Shown here: positions 1-8,756 of the stretch, piece by piece | Position numbering within the stretch: the first letter of the stretch is position 1 | Layout of the letters: each line of letters opens with the position of its first letter | DNA from: an uncultured Trueperaceae bacterium | Lineage (GTDB): Bacteria > Deinococcota > Deinococci > Deinococcales > Trueperaceae | Direction of reading: 5' to 3' | Assembly (NCBI GenBank): GCA_937907415.1 | Contig: CALCHY010000023.1 | Coordinates: 1-14,636, forward strand | Length of the DNA stretch: 14,636 bases | Notes under the pieces: model-generated | Seen by the model: the letters and a program-made list of their open reading frames with translations, nothing else | The model's database searches: none | Told to the model about the DNA's origin: nothing | Program-made: the position numbers and the translations under genes

Positions 1-340
1 ACGTTGCGACGGCTACTTGGCGCGCGCCTGACGTCAAGTTCTCGATCTGCGACGATGAAGCCGACTCGCTTCGCAACAAGACAGCGGCTAGCGGGGCGAG
101 TTCCTTGTTTGCGGACTGCTCAGCGTCGAACCGCGCCAACTCCTCGGCCGATTCAGCTGCTGAGAGGCGCGCTTCCTTCGATGGCACGGGCTCCAGGCCT
201 GCGATTTGTGGCACGACTGCTGCTAGGTACGGGCCGCTGTGCCTGCGTCTTGCCGCTCGACTCTGGCCGTACTGCGGCAGGCCGACGTCCCACTGCCGCT
301 CTTCATACGCAATTTGCGGCCAAGTCGGAAGCTTTTCCAC
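1..340 (-). CDS. Fic family protein, N-terminal part (cut by window edge)
   Basis: The minus-strand frame is open from the stop at 350-352 to the window edge. The first usable start is GTG at 340, giving 113 visible residues. The stretch PYLAAVVPQIAGLEP (about 37-51), the helix ELARFDAE (67-74), and LAPLAAVLLRSESASSSQIE (81-100) are typical of the N-terminal helical region of Fic proteins. Fic enzymes usually transfer AMP to hydroxyl groups of target proteins. The catalytic HPFxxGNGR loop would lie beyond the window and cannot be checked. S96-S97-Q98-I99-E100-N101 fits the (S/T)xxxE(G/N) inhibitory-helix motif placed before the Fic core in class II enzymes. The gene follows uvrA2 on the same strand after 70 bp. 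No strong Shine-Dalgarno is visible before the GTG, so the start is tentative. Plus-strand frames over this stretch look like shadows. Confidence 0.8.
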   Translation of the reverse strand, partial: MEKLPTWPQIAYEERQWDVGLPQYGQSRAARRRHSGPYLAAVVPQIAGLEPVPSKEARLSAAESAEELARFDAEQSANKELAPLAAVLLRSESASSSQIENLTSGARQVAVAT

Positions 341-369
341 TTCGCCAGCTTAGCATACGTTAACCTCTT

Positions 370-399
370 AGCGTTAAATAACGCTCCCTGCTATTTAAC
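370..399. promoter_or_regulatory. Overlapping AT-rich inverted repeats upstream of fic
   Basis: Two perfect inverted repeats overlap: AGCGTTA/TAACGCT (370-376 and 379-385, 2-bp centre) and GTTAAATA/TATTTAAC (373-380 and 392-399, 11-nt loop). They lie between the uvrA2 stop and the fic start and are strikingly AT-rich for this sequence. TAACGCTCCC also recurs directly at 379-388 and 412-421. The repeats could be a fic operator, or a weak hairpin behind uvrA2. No U-tract supports a classical terminator. Confidence 0.45.
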
Positions 400-410
400 C
401 TTCCCGGGCC

Positions 411-2804
<2,394 letters not shown>

Positions 2805-2863
2805 CTAGACTCCGTCGTTCTTGGGGTGGGCGCAAAGGCTCGGCCGCCGCGCCGGCGCGCAGG

Positions 2864-3283
2864 TCAGGGCCGCTCTTGAATACGGATGAGGTTACCAGCC
2901 GGGTCGCGGACGGCACAGTCGCGCACGCCGTACGGCTGCTGCGTTGGTTCCTGCACGACCTCTGCTCCGCTCGCCCTGACGCGCTCGAAGGCGGCGTCAA
3001 GATCTTTGGTCGCCAAGACGATGGTGGCGTAGGTGCCCTTGGCGAGCATCTCGTTGATCATGTTGCGCTCGTCGTCCGTAATGCCAGGCGTTGCGGCCGG
3101 TGGGTAGAGGACGATGGCGGTGCTCGGCTGCTCTGGCGCGCCGACGGTTATCCAGCGCATGCCGCCGTAACCAACGTCGAGGCGGACCTCGAAGCCGAGG
3201 GCGTCACGGTAGAAGGCCAGTGAGGCATCGGGGTCAAGCTGCGGGAGGAAACTGGAGTAGATGGTGATGTCCATGGCCGCCAT
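2864..3283 (-). CDS. VOC family (glyoxalase/bleomycin-resistance fold) protein
   Basis: The 139-residue product has the paired beta-alpha-beta-beta-beta layout of the vicinal oxygen chelate fold. The first half has DPDASLAFYRDALGFEVR (17-34) and GGMRWITVGAP (40-50); the second ends in YGVRDCAVRDPAGNLIRI (118-135). Members bind metals and act as dioxygenases, lyases or drug-sequestering proteins; the substrate cannot be told from sequence. The gene starts one base after the stop of the upstream AraC-type gene, so the pair is almost certainly co-transcribed and the regulator probably controls it. A second ATG at 3274 would give a product beginning MDITIYSSFLP, which is where I recall related proteins starting. 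Neither start has a clear Shine-Dalgarno. Confidence 0.9.
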   Translation of the reverse strand: MAAMDITIYSSFLPQLDPDASLAFYRDALGFEVRLDVGYGGMRWITVGAPEQPSTAIVLYPPAATPGITDDERNMINEMLAKGTYATIVLATKDLDAAFERVRASGAEVVQEPTQQPYGVRDCAVRDPAGNLIRIQERP

Positions 3284-3284
3284 T

Positions 3285-3803
3285 CTAGGAGCCCGGGTTC
3301 TGCGGCGCTTCTCGATTCCTGACCGGTCTCGTCACTTGCTTCGCGACGCACGCTGGCAGCCCCAAGGTGGCGAGGGCCTCGCGGCGCCGGTAGACGCTGG
3401 GCGGCACCCCGACGAGTTCCTTGAAGCGCGCGCTGAAAGTCCCTAGCGAGGTGCAGCCCACCGCGAAGCACACGTCCGTGACGCTGAGATCACCGCGGCG
3501 CAGGAGCGCCATGGCGCGCTCGATGCGCCGCGTCATCAGGTAGCTGTACGGCGGCTCGCCGAAAGCCAAGCGGAACTGGCGGCTTAGGTGACCGGCCGAC
3601 ATGTGAACCTCGCTGGCGAGCGCCTCGACGTTCAGCGGGAGGGCGTGATCGCGGTCGATGCGGTCGCGCACGCGCCTCAGCCTGCGCAGGTCGTGCAGCC
3701 GCTGCTCGTCCTGGGCCGCGCTCTGGGCCAGTGCGGCGCTCTGAGTATGAGCGGCGTTCTGGCTCGGGATGCGCCCTCCAGCGTCTTGGCTGTCGCTTGC
3801 CAC
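3285..3803 (-). CDS. AraC-family helix-turn-helix regulator
   Basis: The C-terminal region carries a complete AraC/XylS DNA-binding domain with two helix-turn-helix units. The first spans LNVEALASEVHMSAGHLSRQ and the second SVTDVCFAVGCTSLGTFSAR, followed by FKELVGVPPSVYRR. With the GTG at 3803 as start the protein is 172 residues, with the HTH domain at about 40-140 and no room for a large effector domain. The frame stays open to an ATG at 4133, but that extension runs antisense to the TRIC gene and is compositionally odd (many H, R, G, P), so I reject it. The GTG has no ideal Shine-Dalgarno, and another GTG at 3854 is possible. With the chosen start, 57 bp separate it from the divergent TRIC gene; I see no clear operator there. 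It probably regulates the adjoining VOC gene. Confidence 0.82.
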   Translation of the reverse strand: MASDSQDAGGRIPSQNAAHTQSAALAQSAAQDEQRLHDLRRLRRVRDRIDRDHALPLNVEALASEVHMSAGHLSRQFRLAFGEPPYSYLMTRRIERAMALLRRGDLSVTDVCFAVGCTSLGTFSARFKELVGVPPSVYRRREALATLGLPACVAKQVTRPVRNREAPQNPGS

Positions 3804-3860
3804 GGTCGCGATGATGCCACACTCCGGCTGCGGCGGTAGCCACTGCGGCCACACGCCCGT

Positions 3861-4520
3861 ATGCTGCCGAGCGTGGAGTGGCTGACTAGCGTGAACTGGG
3901 TAGACATCCTCGTGTGGGTTGGCACGCTTACCTTCGCTGCCTCCGGTGCGCTGATCGCGGTGCGGCGGCGCTTCGACATCATCGGCGTTCTCGTGCTTGC
4001 CACCGTCACCGCCATCGGCGGCGGCTCCATCCGCGACGTGATGGTCGGGGCGTTGCCCCCATCTTCCCTCTCTAACGAGGCGCTCCTGTGGGCCGTTGGG
4101 CTCACGGCCATGGCGGTGTTCGTCTTCCACCACCGCCTGCGCGAAGACAGCCGCCTCCTCTACGCCCTAGACAGTTTCGGCCTAGCGCTCTTCGCTGCCC
4201 TCGGGGCGGAGCGCGGCATGGCGTACGGCATGGGGCCGTGGGGCACGGTGTTCGCCGGGGCCGTTTCGGGCGTTGGCGGCGGGGTGCTGCGCGACGTGCT
4301 CGTCGGGCAGGTGCCCGGCATCTTCTACCGCTTCGGTGACTTCTACGCTTCGGCGGCAGCACTTGGCGCGCTCGCGTACTTCCTACTGCACGGCCTCGAT
4401 TCCCACCTCGCCCTAGCGGCGGCCGTCGCAGTTACCTTGGTGGTGCGCATCGGCAGCCGCGTGCTGAAACTCAAGTTGCCGGTGCCGCGCTCGGCGCCCA
4501 CTGGTCGGCGCGACGATTAG
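3861..4520 (+). CDS. TRIC cation channel family membrane protein (UPF0126/YadS-YicG type)
   Basis: The 219-residue protein is nearly all hydrophobic helices and has an internal repeat, each half carrying a glycine-rich motif: GGGSIRD at 53-59 and GGGVLRD at 139-145. This two-fold GGGxxRD pattern, about seven membrane segments and this length define the prokaryotic TRIC (UPF0126) family. These are trimeric cation channels related to animal TRIC channels; physiological roles in bacteria are poorly known. The family sits in the inner membrane. The gene converges on azlD with only 5 bp between stops. The ATG at 3861 has no good Shine-Dalgarno; GTG codons at 3873 and 3891 are alternatives. The latter has GGAG upstream at long spacing. 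Confidence 0.92.
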   Translation: MLPSVEWLTSVNWVDILVWVGTLTFAASGALIAVRRRFDIIGVLVLATVTAIGGGSIRDVMVGALPPSSLSNEALLWAVGLTAMAVFVFHHRLREDSRLLYALDSFGLALFAALGAERGMAYGMGPWGTVFAGAVSGVGGGVLRDVLVGQVPGIFYRFGDFYASAAALGALAYFLLHGLDSHLALAAAVAVTLVVRIGSRVLKLKLPVPRSAPTGRRDD

Positions 4521-4525
4521 CCCGG

Positions 4526-4894
4526 TTACGGCAGCCACCACGCGAGGCCGTAAGCCGCCGCACCGGCCAGGGTGGCGCTAGCGACGCCACTGCGCCAGCG
4601 GAAGACCACAACGGTGACCACCACGCCAACGAGTGCGGCGCTGGCCGCGCGGACCTCCTCACGGCCCAACCCTCCGGCAACCACCTCACGCGCGAACGGC
4701 GCGACGTACGGCGCCAAGGCCGCAGCCAGCAGTGCGGCTACGGCCCCCAAGCCGACGCTGGAGAGGAACTTGCCGAGCGGCCCAGCCAAGGCGCCGTTGG
4801 AGCGCCCCCGCCCCCCGAAATGCGTGGGTAAGTAGCGGAACAAGTAGGTACCAACTCCTACCGTCACGCACACGAGCACGAACGTGACGCTCAC
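4526..4894 (-). CDS. azlD: AzlD-type small subunit of branched-chain amino acid exporter
   Basis: The 122-residue, very hydrophobic protein begins with a membrane helix followed by TYLFRYLPTHF, the typical AzlD N-terminal signature. Three further helices include AALLAAALAPYVAP and SAALVGVVVTVVVFRW. AzlD (AzaD) is the small partner of AzlC in export of branched-chain amino acids and analogues such as 4-azaleucine. The start is GTG at 4894, sharing 4 bp (GTGA) with the azlC stop, which points to translational coupling and fixed stoichiometry. Confidence 0.9.
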   Translation of the reverse strand: MSVTFVLVCVTVGVGTYLFRYLPTHFGGRGRSNGALAGPLGKFLSSVGLGAVAALLAAALAPYVAPFAREVVAGGLGREEVRAASAALVGVVVTVVVFRWRSGVASATLAGAAAYGLAWWLP

Positions 4895-5631
4895 GGGCGC
4901 TCCTCTCCGGTAGTGGCGTCCGCGTTACCCGGGATGAAGGCGCCCGCGAGCCCGCCACCGAGCATGCCCAACAAGATCCCCGTGCTGGTACTGAAGAGCG
5001 CCGACCCGAGCGCGAAGGCGAGCATGGCGACCACGACGACCGGCCACTGGCGCCGCTCGAGCATGGCGAGGAGCAGCGAGAGGAACAGCGCGGGCATGAG
5101 GAATGCGAGTGCCGCGTCGACGGCCGGCCAACGCTCGAACGCCCCGCCGCCGAGGAGGGCACCGACGATCGTGCCAGACACCCAGGCCGCGTAGGCGCCA
5201 AGGCCGATGCCCGCCTGCCACGCCTCGCCCCAGCGCAGTTGTCGACCAGCCACACGTGCGGCGGCGCTCGCGAACACCTCGTCTGTCAGACCGTGCGCCC
5301 AGAACCAAGACCAGCGGGTGGAGACAACGCTGGCCCCCGTCTGCCGCACCAACGTCAACAGCGCGGGGGCGTAGAGGAGGTGGCGTGCGTTCATGGCTAG
5401 TAGGGAGACGACGGCCAGCAGCGGAGACGCGTTGCCTGCCAGGAGCGCAACGGCCAAGAACTGGCTCGCGCCTGCGTAGATGACGATCGACATGAAGGCG
5501 GCCTCTGCGAAGCTGAAGCCCGTCTTGGCCGCCGTAACCCCGAACGACACCGCCACGGGAAAGTACGCGAGGGCGATGGGCAGGCTAGCGAGCAACCCGT
5601 TCCCGAAGCGCCCAGTGGCCTCTCTCTCCAT
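4891..5631 (-). CDS. azlC: AzlC-type large subunit of branched-chain amino acid exporter
   Basis: The 246-residue polytopic membrane protein has the AzlC layout. It starts with LPIALAYFPVAVSFGVTAAK (16-35), then AAFMSIVIYAGASQFLAVAL, then LLAMNARHLLYAP and WFWAHGLTDEVFA. The motifs YAGASQF and MNARH(L)LY are characteristic of the family, which exports branched-chain amino acids with the AzlD partner. The ATG at 5631 has only a weak purine stretch upstream. The 3' end overlaps azlD by 4 bp, forming a two-gene operon. I see no Lrp- or AsnC-type regulator gene beside it. Confidence 0.93.
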   Translation of the reverse strand: MEREATGRFGNGLLASLPIALAYFPVAVSFGVTAAKTGFSFAEAAFMSIVIYAGASQFLAVALLAGNASPLLAVVSLLAMNARHLLYAPALLTLVRQTGASVVSTRWSWFWAHGLTDEVFASAAARVAGRQLRWGEAWQAGIGLGAYAAWVSGTIVGALLGGGAFERWPAVDAALAFLMPALFLSLLLAMLERRQWPVVVVAMLAFALGSALFSTSTGILLGMLGGGLAGAFIPGNADATTGEERP

Positions 5632-5750
5632 AAGTCTCTAAGCGTACCCGTCTACGGGCCAACGCCACCAGCCCACGCGCCGGCCCAAGCGCCAGAGCAG
5701 GCCAGCCAGTCATGAGGGCCGCTGGATGGCCCGTCGAGTAGCATCTCCAA

Positions 5751-5891
5751 GTGCTGCGCCGCTTCTTCTCCTACGACGCACCGCACAAGAGGCTGTTCGC
5801 CATCGACTTCACCAGTGCGGTGGTTGCCGGCGTGCTCGAACTCGCCTTCCCGCTTGCCGTGCAGCTATTCATCGACCGTCTCTTGCCGAGC
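5751..5891 (+). pseudogene. Truncated ABC exporter (first 47 codons of the permease/ATPase gene)
   Basis: The GTG at 5751 opens a frame beginning LRRFFSYDAPHKRLF, followed by AIDFTSAVVAGVLELAFPLA and VQLFIDRLLPS. This is the start of the first transmembrane helix region of MsbA/MdlB-like ABC exporters, normally about 580 residues. Similarity ends near codon 47 (5891). The frame then runs on to 6137 antisense to the regulator gene, giving a compositionally different arginine-rich tail that I do not consider real. No nucleotide-binding domain occurs in the window. The break lies 4 bp from the stop of the convergent regulator gene, so a deletion or insertion joined unrelated DNA here. No Shine-Dalgarno is visible. 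Confidence 0.7.
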
Positions 5892-5894
5892 GCG

Positions 5895-8348
5895 TCAGGC
5901 GCTCGCCAGGTAGTCGTCGCGCAGGCGCCTGACGCGCGCCCTTGCGACCGTCAGGCGCGGGTCGCCAGGCAGCAGCGCGGCGGCGGCGGCCTCCCAGCAC
6001 TCGAGGTCGTCCGTGAAGCGTTCGGCCAGGTCGAAGAGCGCGTCACCGTCGCCCGCGCCGAGCGCCGCCTGGCGCAGTACCTCCTCGAGGTCGAGGCGTT
6101 CATCTACCACCCCTGGCGCCTCACTCCGCGGCAGTAGCGCGCTGCGGTAAAGCGCCACCGCCTGCCTCACTTCACCCTTCGCGAGGTGCGCGCGCAAGTC
6201 GAGCAGGTCGGATGAGAAGGGTACAAGGAAGCGGTAAGGCGCCTCGCTGACCGGCAGGGTCTTGCGCAGGCGGGTGAGCATGGCGCGCATTCCGCTCTTC
6301 GTGAACGGCGTCTGGCCGTCCGGAACTAGATACTCGTTGAGCGCCTCCAAGTCGATGCCGTCTGCGTGATGCACGAGCGCAGTCGTCACTTCCGCCATGC
6401 GCTGGGGTAGCGGGTGGTTCTTGCCGTTGTAACGCGCGACTGGGGTCCCTAGCAGGCTTAGGCGCAGGCTGGCTTGTGGCACGGAGATGCGGTTCCACAC
6501 CGGCGCGAGGAGCTCCTCAGGCCCGCTGACGATGCGCAGTGCGATCGGTGCCGCGCCGGCCACGAGCGTAACGGCGTCGGGCGGCAGATTCACGCCCCCG
6601 CCCTCGCTTGCAACCATGTAGTAGAGGATGGCGCTAAGCCGATGCTCGGCAGCCAACTCCCGGTCCAACACCGCGCTTAGGAGGTGTGCGGCGGCGTCCT
6701 CGTCTCCCGCCACCGCGGCGACCATGCCGCGCGTGAGCTGTGCGACGGTCCACTCGTAACCGCGGTCGGCTTCCGAAAGCCCAACGACGTCGTCTGCGAC
6801 GCGCCGCGCCTCACCCACCCTGCCAAGCTCGAGCAGCACACGCACGAGCAGGTGGCCGTGCACCGCCCGCGAGCGGCGCGGGCTCGCCTGGTAGTTGGCT
6901 AGCGCCAACTGTAGCGCGGCCTCCGGTTGACCCTCCGCTAGTTCGAGGAATGCGAGCGTGCCCCTCAACAACGCCGCTAAGTGCGGGAGGTTGCCCTCTG
7001 CGAGCACCTGGGCGTTCTCCAGAACGCCGCGCGTGCCGACGAGGTCGCCAGTCATGATGTTGGCCATGGCGAGGTCGTTGACGAGCTGAAGCCGCCTTGC
7101 GCCGTCCCTCACGTCGCCGCGATCGAAGACGTCGAGAGTCCAGCGCGCCCAGCGGGCGGCCTGTGCGTAATCGCCCATGCGTGAGAGGCGCGCAACCAGC
7201 ATGCCCGCGTTGCGCACGAGGTCGAACGGCCCACCAACGTCGTCGGCCAACTGCACCGACTCTCGCAGCAACTGCAGGGCTTGATCGGGGTCAGGGTGCA
7301 ACCTGCCGTACTGCCAGAGGGTGAGGGGGGTGCGGCGCGCCTCCACGGCCTGCTTGGCTAGCGCGAAACCGCGTTCGGGTGGCAACGCCCCAGCTCGCCG
7401 CGCCCTGAGTTCGGGGGCGAGGTGCACGGTGAGGTGACTATCGACGTCAGGCAGGACCGTGGCCACGTCACCAACGGCAAAGCCCGCCACGAGGCGCCAC
7501 TCGAGCACGCGTTCGCTTAGCGAGTACTCCGCTGGTAGTGCCGAGAGGAGGAGGTGGAGGCGCGAAAGGAGTCCTTCCTCCTGGTAGCGCGGCCCGGCTT
7601 GCTTGAGCAGGTCCTCCACGAGCTCCGGTGCCTTCAGGCTGGCGAGCTCGAGCGCGGCAACCAACTCACCCTCGCGCCTCAGCGCCTGGACGGCCACGGA
7701 AGCGTCGACGAGTTGCGCTTCCTGGTAGTCGACGAGGGCGCCGTTTGGGCTTGGGATCGTGATGGCAGGGATGCCCGCCAGGCGGTTGCCGCGTTGCAGC
7801 AACTCGGTGAAGCGGCCGTCTACCGCGTGCCACACCTCGTCCAGTTGCGTGGCGGTCACGGCGCGCGGCAGGAGGAGTTCTGCTTCGTCGAGCGGCACGC
7901 GCAACTCGTCCGGGCCCAGCAGGGTGGCCCGGGCCGTGACCTCGGCTGGGGGAGTCAGGCCGCCGCGCAGGTCGAGCACCACGCGGAAGCCGTCGTGCTG
8001 CATGGCGAGTAGTGCTGGGAGCAGCGGCTCGGTAACGAGTTCCGTCGTGAGGGCAAGCCACAGCGGGCGCACGTCCGCGCCGTAGTGACTCAGTGCAGCT
8101 AGCTGGGCCTGGAAAGGAAGCGCCGAACCGAGCAGGCGCGTGCCGATGGCGTCATTGACGGCGCGCGCGAGTGCGTTGCCTTGCGCCACGGCGTCCCCAG
8201 CTGCCCCGCGCCCGACCTCGAACCAGGCCACGGTGGCCTTGTCCTTGAGCCCCTCGAGCAGGAATGGCGCACCGTATGGCTCACCGCCCGTGAGGACCAC
8301 AGGTTTGCTCGCCCCTGTGATGGCGGTGAGTTGGCGTTGTAGCCACAT
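5895..8348 (-). CDS. Large TPR/BTAD-type transcriptional regulator with C-terminal winged helix and decayed P-loop
   Basis: The 817-residue protein has three visible parts. Residues 1-200 resemble the NTPase part of STAND regulators (MalT-like). A P-loop-like position occurs at 17-34 (VVLTGGEPYGAPFLLEGL), where G26-A27-P28 replaces the GK(S/T) needed to bind nucleotide. A Walker-B-like strand RVVLDLRGG lies at 122-130. Residues about 220-580 are alpha-helical repeats of TPR type, for example MGDYAQAARWARWTLDVFDR (391-410). Residues about 627-712 form an OmpR/SARP-type winged helix (LRLSLLGTPVARYNGK, then MRAMLTRLRKTLP), followed by a BTAD-like helical tail. The DNA-binding domain is therefore C-terminal, unlike classical SARPs. 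It probably activates promoters with direct heptamer repeats, such as those at 8693-8746, perhaps in response to a peptide or protein bound by the TPRs (inference). ATG at 8348 has a weak ribosome-binding site behind a hairpin. Confidence 0.8.
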   Translation of the reverse strand: MWLQRQLTAITGASKPVVLTGGEPYGAPFLLEGLKDKATVAWFEVGRGAAGDAVAQGNALARAVNDAIGTRLLGSALPFQAQLAALSHYGADVRPLWLALTTELVTEPLLPALLAMQHDGFRVVLDLRGGLTPPAEVTARATLLGPDELRVPLDEAELLLPRAVTATQLDEVWHAVDGRFTELLQRGNRLAGIPAITIPSPNGALVDYQEAQLVDASVAVQALRREGELVAALELASLKAPELVEDLLKQAGPRYQEEGLLSRLHLLLSALPAEYSLSERVLEWRLVAGFAVGDVATVLPDVDSHLTVHLAPELRARRAGALPPERGFALAKQAVEARRTPLTLWQYGRLHPDPDQALQLLRESVQLADDVGGPFDLVRNAGMLVARLSRMGDYAQAARWARWTLDVFDRGDVRDGARRLQLVNDLAMANIMTGDLVGTRGVLENAQVLAEGNLPHLAALLRGTLAFLELAEGQPEAALQLALANYQASPRRSRAVHGHLLVRVLLELGRVGEARRVADDVVGLSEADRGYEWTVAQLTRGMVAAVAGDEDAAAHLLSAVLDRELAAEHRLSAILYYMVASEGGGVNLPPDAVTLVAGAAPIALRIVSGPEELLAPVWNRISVPQASLRLSLLGTPVARYNGKNHPLPQRMAEVTTALVHHADGIDLEALNEYLVPDGQTPFTKSGMRAMLTRLRKTLPVSEAPYRFLVPFSSDLLDLRAHLAKGEVRQAVALYRSALLPRSEAPGVVDERLDLEEVLRQAALGAGDGDALFDLAERFTDDLECWEAAAAALLPGDPRLTVARARVRRLRDDYLASA

Positions 8349-8358
8349 CGTCTCAGGA

Positions 8359-8383
8359 TAGCCGCCGCGTTAGCAGGCGGCTA
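8359..8383. promoter_or_regulatory. Perfect hairpin just upstream of the regulator start
   Basis: TAGCCGCC (8359-8366) and GGCGGCTA (8376-8383) form an 8-bp perfect stem with a 9-nt loop. On the minus strand the hairpin ends 10 nt before the regulator ATG at 8348, so as RNA it would crowd the ribosome-binding region. It may also work as a DNA operator. No U-tract follows on either strand, so a simple terminator for the upstream small gene is unlikely. Confidence 0.5.
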
Positions 8384-8387
8384 CCTT

Positions 8388-8404
8388 GAGGCGGGATTCG
8401 AACT
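8388..8404 (-). other. tRNA 3'-end-like sequence (possible relic or attachment core)
   Basis: On the minus strand this reads AGTTCGAATCCCGCCTC, which matches a tRNA T-loop (TTCGAAT) followed by the 3' strand of a T-stem. The 5' T-stem strand, anticodon arm and CCA end are not present, so it is not a tRNA gene. A 3'-half tRNA segment is the usual core of integrase attachment sites, but no second copy or integrase is visible in the window. Chance resemblance remains possible. Confidence 0.25.
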
Positions 8405-8432
8405 GATAGCAAGTGGGCTTCTGTTGACTATT

Positions 8433-8461
8433 CAGGCACCTGTTGGTTATCAGGCGCCCTG
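8433..8461. repeat. Two adjacent small palindromes at the end of the 64-residue gene
   Basis: CAGGCACCTG (8433-8442) and CAGGCGCCCTG (8451-8461) are similar near-palindromes 18 bp apart, flanking and overlapping the stop of the 64-residue gene. They could be weak 3' structures or a binding site. The support is only the visible symmetry. Confidence 0.3.
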
Positions 8462-8644
8462 CAGTTGCTGCGTGTAGACAGCCGCACCAGCGTGATCGCT
8501 GGGAGCATGGGTGGCGTACGTGAGCTGGCGTTCGATCTCGGCGGCGACCTGAAGAACGGTTGCCTGACGCAGAAGCACTTTGTCTCCTACGAACGTGAAT
8601 GCCGTGGTCGCCTGTAGCTTGCGGAGCGCTTCTTCTCGGTCCAT
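8450..8644 (-). CDS. Small soluble protein of unknown function (64 residues)
   Basis: The product is MDREEALRKLQATTAF at the N-terminus, then TFVGDKVLLRQATVLQVAAE and IERQLTYATHAPSDHAG, ending AAVYTQQLQGA. It has an amphipathic helical start, no signal peptide and no membrane segment. I do not recognise a family. The ATG at 8644 is chosen because GGTGAG (8652-8657) lies 7 nt upstream. A longer version from ATG 8689 would run through the proposed -10 box and is less likely. It shares a symmetric upstream array with the divergent 48-codon gene and lies upstream of the large regulator on the same strand, so it could be co-transcribed with it (101-bp gap). It could be a second signal, a modulator of the regulator, or an immunity-like partner; none of these is shown by sequence. 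Confidence 0.6.
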   Translation of the reverse strand: MDREEALRKLQATTAFTFVGDKVLLRQATVLQVAAEIERQLTYATHAPSDHAGAAVYTQQLQGA

Positions 8645-8676
8645 GGTCGAACTCACCCTCTTCCGATGTGGGCCTA

Positions 8677-8682
8677 AGGCTA
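8677..8682 (-). promoter_or_regulatory. Proposed -10 element of the leftward small gene
   Basis: On the minus strand TAGCCT matches the key TA....T positions of a sigma-70 -10 box. It starts exactly 10 bp beyond the last heptamer (8693-8699), the mirror image of the rightward element. There is no -35 consensus, as expected where an activator bound to heptamers replaces it. Confidence 0.45.
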
Positions 8683-8692
8683 GGCGCAAGAA

Positions 8693-8746
8693 CGCTTCAG
8701 TGTCGCTTCACGTGGAATGAGAAGGCGGTGAAGCGCCTTTGAAGCG
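8693..8746. promoter_or_regulatory. Symmetric four-heptamer array, SARP/BTAD-type activator site
   Basis: CGCTTCA occurs at 8693-8699 and 8704-8710, and its complement TGAAGCG at 8729-8735 and 8740-8746. Each pair is a direct repeat with a 4-bp spacer (11-bp period, one helical turn). The two pairs are inverted about a single centre at 8719.5, and the inner arms extend to an 8-bp match (CGCTTCAC/GTGAAGCG). SARP-family winged-helix activators are known to bind heptamer direct repeats of 11-bp period that abut a -10 box. The adjacent 817-residue BTAD-type protein is the obvious candidate ligand (inference). I noticed isolated single heptamers inside genes (3422, 6014, 7808), but no other pair. 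Confidence 0.75.
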
Positions 8747-8756
8747 GGTCGCGGCT

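Noticed and set aside
4..363. Plus-strand frames of 70-119 codons at the left end
   Set aside because: They are arginine- and proline-rich with no family resemblance and lie antisense to a clear Fic N-terminal region on the minus strand.
3804..4133. N-terminal extension of the AraC-type gene to ATG 4133
   Set aside because: It is antisense to the well-supported TRIC gene and compositionally unlike an AraC effector domain.
5892..6137. C-terminal continuation of the ABC stump frame
   Set aside because: This stretch is a shadow of the regulator gene on the other strand; similarity to ABC exporters stops near codon 47.
8388..8460. A complete tRNA gene on the minus strand
   Set aside because: Only the T-loop and 3' T-stem strand match; the 5' T-stem strand, an anticodon arm and an acceptor pairing cannot be drawn.
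8645..8689. Upstream ATG (8689) for the 64-residue gene
   Set aside because: It would place the proposed -10 element inside the coding region, and the ATG at 8644 has a well-spaced GGTGAG.
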